From NCBI GenBank assembly GCA_900168235.1, contig FUZG01000001.1:62001-126000 (forward strand): 64,000 bases of DNA. Direction: 5' to 3'. Numbering within the stretch: position 1 is the first letter of the stretch; every line of letters begins with the position of its first letter. Below, piece by piece: positions 57,243-64,000 of the stretch. The translations under genes and the position numbers were made by a program. Below the pieces are notes generated by a model that saw only the letters and a list, made by a program, of their open reading frames with translations, had not been told where the DNA came from and ran no database searches. Origin of the DNA: Lachnospiraceae bacterium (lineage in GTDB: Bacteria > Bacillota > Clostridia > Lachnospirales > Lachnospiraceae).

Positions 57243-57884
57243 TTAAAACTCTATCTTCAGTTCAACCTTGATCGAAGGCTCGACTTTTTCCGCAAATACT
57301 TCTCCATCTGAAGGCTTCCCCACTATACTTCCGTAATGAACCGGAATGGCAGTTTCCGGCCGGATGATATTCACCAGTTCTGCTGCTTTCTTCGCATCCA
57401 TGGTATATGTGCCGCCCACGGGAACAAGAGCAATATCACACTTTACATTCTTTGCCTCTTTTGTAGCATCAGTATCTCCGGCAACATAAATGCTCTTTCC
57501 ATCCAGGCGGATAATATATCCTACCCAACCTGCACTCTTTGGATGGAAGGGCTTCAAAATATTGTAAGCAGGAACAGTACTCACTTCAAAACCATCAAAT
57601 TCCCGATGTGTCTCTGTTTCTACTGTAATGATCTTATTTACAGTTCCATCTACTGTATGCGCTTTATCTTCCATCTTACACGGAACGACCAGTATAGTAT
57701 GGTCACATGATACCTTCTCTATATCTTCAGGAGAGAAATGATCGTAATGATCATGTGTGATAAAAATATAATCTGCGTCCTTCGGTGACTGCTTTAATTG
57801 AAATGGATCTACATAGATCGTGATATTTCCAGCTGAGATCCTGATACTGTTATGTCCTAATACTTTAATGTTATCTGTTGTCAT
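57243..57884 (-). CDS. MBL-fold metal hydrolase (UlaG-like)
   Basis: A 213-residue metallo-beta-lactamase-fold protein. Zinc-binding motif THDHYDHFSPED (HxHxDH), then the glycine/Asp strand VAGDTDATKEA and the late histidine in AIPVHYGSIVG. The short form and DPF segment are common in UlaG-like L-ascorbate-6-phosphate lactonase relatives, but function within this group varies widely. It sits between the DUF523 and nucleotidase genes in a compact minus-strand cluster. Confidence 0.85.
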   Translation of the reverse strand: MTTDNIKVLGHNSIRISAGNITIYVDPFQLKQSPKDADYIFITHDHYDHFSPEDIEKVSCDHTILVVPCKMEDKAHTVDGTVNKIITVETETHREFDGFEVSTVPAYNILKPFHPKSAGWVGYIIRLDGKSIYVAGDTDATKEAKNVKCDIALVPVGGTYTMDAKKAAELVNIIRPETAIPVHYGSIVGKPSDGEVFAEKVEPSIKVELKIEF

Positions 57885-57904
57885 AATTCACCAACCTTAT
57901 CATT

Positions 57905-58321
57905 TCAAAAATCTGCCGCATCCATAACTTTGATATTATTTTTACGCAATAACTCAGCAAAAACACCCTGTCCCGGGATTATTTTCCCGGAAAATGTTCC
58001 GTCATAAACACTGTTTACACCGCAGGACGGACTTCGCGACTGTAATATCACGAGATCAATATGGTTCTCCATAACCATCTTTAATGCGATCTCAGCCCCT
58101 TCACGAAACTCTTTATCAACAGACGAGCCATCCTTATGTCTGACCACTCCATCTACAATCTCTGCTGACTCCCTTGGTGTCGGTAAACCGCCTAATACTT
58201 CAGGACATATAGACAAAACCTCGTGTCCCTTTATGAAATCCATTACCTTCTCGCTGTAATTATTGCCGCCGTTATACTTACAATTTTCACCTAATAAACA
58301 CGCACTAACTGCAATTTTCAT
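57905..58321 (-). CDS. DUF523 / TudS-like protein
   Basis: A complete 138-residue DUF523 protein. Conserved cysteines occur in SACLLGENCKYNGG, CPEVLGGL and QSRSPSCGV, with the end segment GIFAELL-like GVFAELLRKN. Some members (TudS) carry a 4Fe-4S cluster and remove sulfur from thiouracil. Here three cluster cysteines seem present, so that activity is plausible. First gene of the three-gene run 58321-56614. Confidence 0.85.
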   Translation of the reverse strand: MKIAVSACLLGENCKYNGGNNYSEKVMDFIKGHEVLSICPEVLGGLPTPRESAEIVDGVVRHKDGSSVDKEFREGAEIALKMVMENHIDLVILQSRSPSCGVNSVYDGTFSGKIIPGQGVFAELLRKNNIKVMDAADF

Positions 58322-58360
58322 ATCATTTTATTCTCATTCTTTTTTAGCTCAATATTATTT

Positions 58361-59683
58361 TTATATCAAACATTTAAATGGTTCGACAAACTTCTTTTCG
58401 CTTATCCGTATTTTCTCTACAAATTCCTCATAATCATTGACCTCTGACGGAATTTTTAATCCATGCTTTATCAGGCAAATATCATCCCTCTTTTCAACAT
58501 TCTTTTCGTAAGTATTTCCTCTGTTTAACCACATTTTCCTATCTTCAATATCATTCACTTCCGGATAGAAATAATAACCTCTTTTTGAATCAAATCTGAA
58601 CATGTAGGCAAGCATCTGAAAATAGTCAGCATTTCTGACATTATCTACCGGCTTATATTTCGCATCTGCAATAATAAGCTCTGACGATCTTATACCAATA
58701 AAATCAGGATAAATTTCTCCTTTACTCTTATCGAATAAGTATTGAGTTCCAGTCTTTCTTTTATTCATAGGGTGATGGAAATAATCCCTTACCAGTAAAT
58801 TAATATACTCTTCCCATAACCATGCACCATCAAACAAAATACCATAGATTTTCCTATTTCCAATCCCAACCTGCACCTTTTCGTTCTGTAAAATTAAAAT
58901 ACACAACCGTTGAAGAGCTCGATATTCATGATAATAGGCATGATGAACAGTATTCTTTTTGTTTTCAGTCAATACTTTACTCAGATTTCTTGGTTCATAA
59001 CCCGGTGTTACTGCAATAACCTGTTGAACCTCATCCTTTACCTTCACCAGAAGCTTTTTTCCAAACGATTTTCTCTTAATATACTCTACAGTATGCCGTA
59101 TTAACTGCATTAAATAATTATCATATGCATATTCTCTTTGGCTATAAGCAATGTTACCGACAAAGGGAATATTCTTTCGGATATGACGGTCTATATCTAT
59201 TCTCCCTCTTACATTCCCATCATTATACTCATTCCGTACATAAGTCTTAAAAATCCCCTTTCGCGTAGCGATGGATAAATAATACGGAAACAGAAATATT
59301 AGTAAAGAGATTATTTTGTTTGTTCGTGATGAATTTATATCAAGATTGACTATATTAGGCATATCCAGAACACGTTCTAATAAATACCATAATAAAAAGT
59401 CATTATCACCTGTACTGAAACGCGATGCAATAACAAGCCGTTCTTCTCCATATTCCAAAAATCCCATTATATTTCCGGAACGGTATGTATCGTTTACACT
59501 TTGAAGAACCATCTGATCCTGCGATATATCCTCAGATTGACGTACCATCTCAGGAAATACAAAAACACCTTCTTTTTCAAGTTCCCCCAGTGTTTTGTCA
59601 GAAATAATTTTCACCAGCTCCGGAATATCATGAAATTCCTCTTTTTTTCTTTGCCCATTATCCTTAATCCTGTACAGCTTCAT
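58361..59683 (-). CDS. mcrC: McrC-type restriction subunit
   Basis: About 440 residues; the start is one of three nearby ATGs (59692, 59689, 59683), all overlapping the mcrB end. The C-terminal nuclease core is of PD-(D/E)xK type: IYPDFIGIRSSELIIADAKYKP, with Asp and D-A-K. In McrBC systems McrC binds the McrB ring, stimulates its GTPase and cuts modified DNA. The gene is AT-rich compared with its neighbours, suggesting horizontal transfer. Confidence 0.9.
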   Translation of the reverse strand: MKLYRIKDNGQRKKEEFHDIPELVKIISDKTLGELEKEGVFVFPEMVRQSEDISQDQMVLQSVNDTYRSGNIMGFLEYGEERLVIASRFSTGDNDFLLWYLLERVLDMPNIVNLDINSSRTNKIISLLIFLFPYYLSIATRKGIFKTYVRNEYNDGNVRGRIDIDRHIRKNIPFVGNIAYSQREYAYDNYLMQLIRHTVEYIKRKSFGKKLLVKVKDEVQQVIAVTPGYEPRNLSKVLTENKKNTVHHAYYHEYRALQRLCILILQNEKVQVGIGNRKIYGILFDGAWLWEEYINLLVRDYFHHPMNKRKTGTQYLFDKSKGEIYPDFIGIRSSELIIADAKYKPVDNVRNADYFQMLAYMFRFDSKRGYYFYPEVNDIEDRKMWLNRGNTYEKNVEKRDDICLIKHGLKIPSEVNDYEEFVEKIRISEKKFVEPFKCLI

Positions 59684-61643
59684 TTTCATCACCTGTGCTC
59701 AGACTAGGATAACCATATGCTTCAGAAAACTTCCTCATGAGCTCGTCCTCATTAGATAAGCCACGTACATATTCTTGTAACAAAGGTCTCAGATAATCTG
59801 TCCAAAGAACATCAAATCCAACTGTTTTTAGTTTTAAGAAATAGGCCGCGCCAATCTGATAATTCTCATTAAGCTCATCAGCCTTAAGGATTTCTTCATT
59901 GAGTTTATTCAATCTTTTAATAACGTCTTCCTTAAGCTCTTCATTTTCAAGAGACTGTAAGATATCATTTTGTGTTTCTTCCGCTTTTATCTCAATAAAT
60001 CTAAAACGACGACGCATAGCAAAATCGAAGCTATCTACAGATCTATCTATATCATTCATTGTACCGATAATATAAACATTCTCCGGTATATAAAAGCGCT
60101 CATTTGGATCTATATGCATATTTGCATACTGCGTTGAAACTTCACCGTCCTTTCCACGATATCCAGGATCAATAGAAAAGAATAATTCACCAAAAATTTT
60201 TGAAATCTCGCCTCGGTTTATCTCATCGATTATGAAAACATATTCTTTTAAGTCTTCAGTAACTATCTGTATCTGCGGTTCACTCTCTCCCTTCTTTATT
60301 TCTTTATATAAAGCAAAATCATAGGAATATGCCTGAGTAGCGAATTGCTTTCCAAAGAAATCTGTAATATCGCTGACCTTTTCAAAGTTTATCTCTGATT
60401 CAAGCATTCTCCGAAGCTCATCAATATTCAATGTGAGTTTATTAATCGTTTTATTTCCGGGAATCGATAGATAAATATGTTTATCATTAGCATCTATAAC
60501 AGTAAACTTATTTCCGGTAATAGTCTGAAACTCATTTTTATCAAATTCAATTTCAGAAAGAAATTTTGCCAACAGCTCCTTTGCAGAAAGCTCCTGCTCC
60601 CTGACTTCTTTTGATTTGTTATGATTCTCATAATTCTTTCTTGCCTTGTCCACAAACGATTTAAAAATACCATCCTGTAGTTCAAAACCAATGCTGCCAT
60701 CTTCATTCATTTTGGGACGCAAACCTTCAACAAAATCCGAATAGTCATAACTCGGATGAAACTGAACAAATTCAACCTGTTCTTTCTGTTCCTGTGTCAG
60801 ATCTGCATATCGCTTTGTAAAGCCATTACTGATAATATCCGCAGCTATTTCTTTTGCAAGATATGACTTGCCCGTTCCCGGAGCTCCTCTGAAAATTATG
60901 TTCTTTGCTGACAATAACTGTTTTGAATACTTATTTTTATATCTATCCATAGCCCTTACCTTCAAATATTCTCGCGAAAGATAAAATCCCACATCAACCG
61001 TAATGGTTTTCATTTCGGGGTCAGAGTAATAATCATCCGATAGTTCATCATTTAACATGTTTCTAATATCAGAATCAGCCTTTACTACTTCACAGATTTC
61101 ATCATAGAAACGAAATCCGCCTATCATGCTGGCAGCAGTTCCATCTCTCTTCGGAACATAATCACCTGATAATTCCTTTGCCACAGCCTTGATTTCCTCG
61201 TATTTGTAGATATAGTATCTATCAGGATATCGGAGCCATAAGTATGTGCTGATGGCATTTGTGTTCTGATAGTGCTTCCACCAAGTTCCATCATCATACT
61301 TAACCCTCAGTTCTTCAGCCGTTCTCTGAAATGAATTTACCCTTGCTTCAAGATTCACATTTTCATCGAACAAATTTCTGAACATTGAACGAGTCGCTTC
61401 TTTATCAGCTTTGGCAAGATTGATTATCATAGTTCTCGGAAATGAATAACCGGACACAAGAAGAGTATCTGTATCATCGGTCGCCGTCTTAAACATCTCA
61501 CCAAAATCTTCTGCATCTATATCCCAATGATTCTGAAATTGTTTTATTGCTTTCCATTTGAAATCTTCACCATTTTTCCAACGCTGTTGAAAGCAGTTTT
61601 TATAACTATGCAGAACCGCCTTTAGTTTTTCTTCGTTGATCAC
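59664..61643 (-). CDS. mcrB: McrB-type AAA+ restriction subunit
   Basis: 659 residues. The C-terminal AAA+ motor has Walker A FRGAPGTGKSYLA, Walker B YVFIIDEINRGEISKIFGEL, and the McrB signature IGTMNDIDRSVDSFDFAMRRRF. McrB motors use GTP and translocate DNA. Residues 1-240 do not resemble the known methylcytosine-binding domain and likely define a different target recognition module. Coupled to mcrC by a 20-nt overlap. Confidence 0.92.
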   Translation of the reverse strand: MINEEKLKAVLHSYKNCFQQRWKNGEDFKWKAIKQFQNHWDIDAEDFGEMFKTATDDTDTLLVSGYSFPRTMIINLAKADKEATRSMFRNLFDENVNLEARVNSFQRTAEELRVKYDDGTWWKHYQNTNAISTYLWLRYPDRYYIYKYEEIKAVAKELSGDYVPKRDGTAASMIGGFRFYDEICEVVKADSDIRNMLNDELSDDYYSDPEMKTITVDVGFYLSREYLKVRAMDRYKNKYSKQLLSAKNIIFRGAPGTGKSYLAKEIAADIISNGFTKRYADLTQEQKEQVEFVQFHPSYDYSDFVEGLRPKMNEDGSIGFELQDGIFKSFVDKARKNYENHNKSKEVREQELSAKELLAKFLSEIEFDKNEFQTITGNKFTVIDANDKHIYLSIPGNKTINKLTLNIDELRRMLESEINFEKVSDITDFFGKQFATQAYSYDFALYKEIKKGESEPQIQIVTEDLKEYVFIIDEINRGEISKIFGELFFSIDPGYRGKDGEVSTQYANMHIDPNERFYIPENVYIIGTMNDIDRSVDSFDFAMRRRFRFIEIKAEETQNDILQSLENEELKEDVIKRLNKLNEEILKADELNENYQIGAAYFLKLKTVGFDVLWTDYLRPLLQEYVRGLSNEDELMRKFSEAYGYPSLSTGDENEAVQD

Positions 61644-61736
61644 TTGTTCTCCTCCAAACCATTCTTATTTACTTATTCAACGCTAACCAGCGCTTTTGTA
61701 AAAATACCTCACCCAATTAATCTTTTATACAAAAAA

Positions 61737-61772
61737 GCGTACTATGCAGCCCCAATAACTATCATAGTACGC
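61737..61772 (-). terminator. Terminator of the Rpn-type gene
   Basis: A perfect 10-bp stem GCGTACTATG/CATAGTACGC with a 16-nt loop and a six-U run on the minus strand. Confidence 0.75.
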
Positions 61773-61852
61773 ATATCTTTTCAGGTTAAGCTTATATAAT
61801 ACGAAATCGATTATTGTCTCGATTCTTTCCTGTGCTCATCCATCTTGACCAA

Positions 61853-62794
61853 TCACGCTTTTATATTATATTCCTCAAAAAGCTGTTCAAGATATTTTGA
61901 ATCACTGCATGCTTTTTGAATCTCATCCATACGTTTCTCTTTTGCTAGGATACCAAAAAGCTTTTGCATTTGCTCCGTACGGATGTCTATTCCTTGTTCT
62001 ATTCCCTGTTTTTTTCCTTCTTCAAGAGCTTCTTCCTTGATGAGTTCCATGTGTCCGGCTTGATCATATTCAAATAAACTTACCATAGTGATCGCCTTTC
62101 TTTCCTTCAGGAAAAATTCACGGAGTATATCATGTTTGATACAGTAATCAATCGCATTTGCAACAGCATCTGCTGTGGACATAGTTGCTGAGTATTCACG
62201 AATCTTTGCCACATATACTGAGTATCCGTGCAATTTTTTGCAGCTCTCAACCAACTTTTGATTCTTTCCAAGATTAATGTTTACAACATGTACCTTGAGT
62301 TCTAAATCAGGCTCCACAGAACAACGGGCATACATATCAGAGAGCTTATATATACTCGTTTCCGGCAGTTCATCAACACCGTTATAAAAAACAACAAAGT
62401 GAGGTTCCGGTATGCTGTGAATCGTACTGCTGTAGAGATGCTTTTCATCAACAATCTGTGAGTACAGCTTACTCGAATAAAACAACGCACGCAGAGGCAT
62501 ATTCGGACACTTAGTTGATTGATGCTCGTAGATATTAAGTGTCGTGTCAATAATGAAAGACAGATCGTTTACCATTCCGAGGAATATCGCATTATCAAGC
62601 GTATTGATAATAAGTTCCTCAGGATCGCGGTAATCCGTTTCGTTAATGGCGTTATAAAGCTCTAACAACGCCTTTTTGTCATTAAAGAAGAGCTTAAACG
62701 TACTGTCCTTGTAGTTTCTGTTTACCCATGGCAGACGAAACCGCCTGAATAAATACTGAATGTCTGTCTTTTTCAAATAGAATCCTTTCCGCAT
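61853..62794 (-). CDS. Rpn-family recombination-promoting nuclease / transposase-like
   Basis: 313 residues. After a 25-residue lead comes NYKDSTFKLFFNDKKALLEL, then LDNAIFLGMVNDLSFIID and LNIYEHQSTKCPNMPLR, the PD-(D/E)xK core of the Rpn/YhgA family, with the catalytic acidic residues and Gln in place of Lys. A Gln-rich, helical tail (EGKKQGIEQGIDIR) is typical. Rpn proteins are DNA endonucleases that raise recombination; some serve in phage defence. Lies behind McrBC. Confidence 0.85.
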   Translation of the reverse strand: MRKGFYLKKTDIQYLFRRFRLPWVNRNYKDSTFKLFFNDKKALLELYNAINETDYRDPEELIINTLDNAIFLGMVNDLSFIIDTTLNIYEHQSTKCPNMPLRALFYSSKLYSQIVDEKHLYSSTIHSIPEPHFVVFYNGVDELPETSIYKLSDMYARCSVEPDLELKVHVVNINLGKNQKLVESCKKLHGYSVYVAKIREYSATMSTADAVANAIDYCIKHDILREFFLKERKAITMVSLFEYDQAGHMELIKEEALEEGKKQGIEQGIDIRTEQMQKLFGILAKEKRMDEIQKACSDSKYLEQLFEEYNIKA

Positions 62795-62970
62795 TAATGC
62801 AGAAAGAACGCAAAATGACCCTTACTACATTAATACTATCACATTTAATAAAAGGGGAAAATGTGAAATGAACATTCACATAAGATATGTGACCCGCAGG
62901 TCAGCTTTATAAATTTACTATGACTTATGATAATAGTCAAGCAACAGAGAAATGATCTTACCGTGATAGA

Positions 62971-63024
62971 ATTAGGGACGGGGTTACTTGGATCATTTTC
63001 AAAATGTCCCATTAACCCCGTCCC
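62971..63024. repeat. Palindrome near the TNT-toxin gene (REP/terminator-like)
   Basis: A perfect 12-bp stem GGGACGGGGTTA/TAACCCCGTCCC with a 26-nt loop, followed by TTTTT on the plus strand. It may be a terminator for an unseen transcript, but the stem sequence is of the GGGACGG...CCGTCCC type often seen as dispersed palindromic repeats. Confidence 0.5.
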
Positions 63025-63037
63025 TTTTTCTGCATTT

Positions 63038-64000
63038 TTATTTGTATTCTACTCTTTGCAGATAGCCTGCATTAATATAGTTTCCAACTGAATCCGGAAG
63101 CTGTACCTGTACCGCTCCTCCCGGCTGGTCAAACCATGGTGCAACCGCTCCAACTTTCGCCGTAAAAGGCTTTGTAACAACGAATACGCTATATGGCTTA
63201 TATTCCGTATCCGGTGCAGCAGAATACATCTCATAAGAGTCTCCGTATAATGCCGTATAGGTGCCGTAGTCACTTCCATACCGATCAAGTTTCATGCCGG
63301 GAACCAAAGTAAATTCAAACGGTTCTCCCCAATATCCATCATCCGGCGGCCATATGACATTTCCTGTTGCCTGATCATAATAATTCGGGTTATTGTAGAT
63401 TTCCTTATGAAGATAATAAATCTCTTCAATAGGTGCATTGTCTCCCCAATTTTCAAGTTTTTCCTCATCATCCTCAGGCCGGCTTACCTTACCAAAAGCA
63501 AGATAAATATTATAATTGTCATCATAAAGGCCAAGGCAGGCATCCATGCCTGAGTTTATTGAGAATGCCTTACTTATGACAGTATCCCATGAGCCATATT
63601 TCTTATAAAGAAACTCCGGCGTAGGACCGTTTTCATCTCCATAAGTATTCAGATTACTTTGTTTAACCTTTGCCAAAGCCACCGGATCATTTTCATTTGC
63701 CTGAAGTCTCAGCATATTTCTTGCCGTACTTACAGTCCGTGCTATTGCCTCAGTTGATGCACCGCCTCTCTTAAGACTGAACATTATATGATAAAGATAT
63801 TCGTCCTGTTTTAGATATTCGATTCTTTCTTTCCTAGCCTTATTCACCACAACAGGATCCGTCCAGTCATAGGATGCGTACACTCCCAGACGAGTCGATA
63901 CCGGATTAGGAGAAAATCCGTATATAGCATTTGGATTTTCAATAATATCCGCCATTGCTGCAGGATCAAGTCTCGGATCATGCACATAGGAAAAACCACT
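63038..64000 (-). CDS. TNT-domain toxin-like protein (5' end outside window)
   Basis: The frame runs on past the window edge, so only the last ~320 residues are seen; the GTG at 63985 is not the true start. The C-terminal ~110 residues resemble the TNT domain (NAD+ glycohydrolase toxin of the tuberculosis necrotizing type): MKLDRYGSDYGTYTALYG, YSAAPDTEYKPYSVFVVTKP, and VAPWFDQPGGAVQVQLPD. Upstream is an N-terminal region of unknown type rich in helices. No obvious immunity gene lies immediately downstream; the next gene is the Rpn-type nuclease. Confidence 0.75.
   Translation of the reverse strand, partial: SGFSYVHDPRLDPAAMADIIENPNAIYGFSPNPVSTRLGVYASYDWTDPVVVNKARKERIEYLKQDEYLYHIMFSLKRGGASTEAIARTVSTARNMLRLQANENDPVALAKVKQSNLNTYGDENGPTPEFLYKKYGSWDTVISKAFSINSGMDACLGLYDDNYNIYLAFGKVSRPEDDEEKLENWGDNAPIEEIYYLHKEIYNNPNYYDQATGNVIWPPDDGYWGEPFEFTLVPGMKLDRYGSDYGTYTALYGDSYEMYSAAPDTEYKPYSVFVVTKPFTAKVGAVAPWFDQPGGAVQVQLPDSVGNYINAGYLQRVEYK

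Overview
The window looks like a chromosomal segment of a low-to-mid GC Gram-positive anaerobe. My best guess is a Lachnospiraceae-type Clostridium, an inference from gene content: LicT/BglG antitermination, YlmH, a Clostridia-style second EF-G, AraC-controlled galactoside uptake, purine-rich Shine-Dalgarno (SD) sites, several TTG/GTG starts and U-tailed terminators. No rRNA or tRNA gene and no CRISPR array was seen. Most genes are on the minus strand.

Layout. 1-9.1 kb: YgiQ radical SAM protein, a cytidylate-kinase-like protein, a NUDIX hydrolase, a 43-residue membrane peptide, phosphoketolase (xfp) behind a Rex-type operator, an EamA exporter, a CDF metal exporter and an Sfp-type phosphopantetheinyl transferase. 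9.2-12.9 kb: a MITE-like element, a membrane/TagA glycosyltransferase fusion, an HTH/UDP-sugar dehydrogenase fusion and copy 1 of an unidentified ~220-nt structured element. 13-17 kb: accessory genes, namely a DinJ-RelE pair, gene debris, and a compact operon holding a flavodoxin-fold reductase, an acetyltransferase, a DUF3990-like protein and a NADAR protein. 17.3-20.7 kb: an IS605-type element (TnpA, TnpB, an RHH protein and a passenger gene) next to a flagellin remnant. 20.8-29.1 kb: galactoside use (lacZ, ABC importer, AraC regulator). 29.2-34.1 kb: dUTPase, a membrane MutS-like ATPase, MTA/SAH deaminase and purine nucleoside phosphorylase. 34.2-46 kb: secreted CAP protein, YlmH, TrmO, L,D-transpeptidase, LeuRS with two membrane proteins, a GT39-like transferase and an EF-G paralogue. 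46.2-49.5 kb: copy 2 of the structured element, tyrA, aroA and a PilZ protein. 49.6-54.4 kb: an aryl-beta-glucoside PTS operon with two RAT antiterminators. 54.5-58.3 kb: GH3 enzyme, nucleotidase, MBL-fold and DUF523 proteins. 58.4-64 kb: a defence/conflict region (McrC, McrB, Rpn-type nuclease, partial TNT-toxin protein).

How the parts work together. The sugar genes form two regulated modules. In the galactoside module, an AraC protein and a direct-repeat site sit over the importer promoter, and a hairpin lies at the lacZ start. In the bgl module, LicT would control both its own transcript and bglP-bglA by RAT/terminator switches. Phosphoketolase appears tied to NADH/NAD+ balance through the Rex site. 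The most unusual material is non-coding: two copies of a long imperfect hairpin whose stems differ between copies but stay self-complementary while internal and terminal loops are conserved, and a separate family of multi-hairpin repeats, one member flanked by an 8-10 bp direct repeat.
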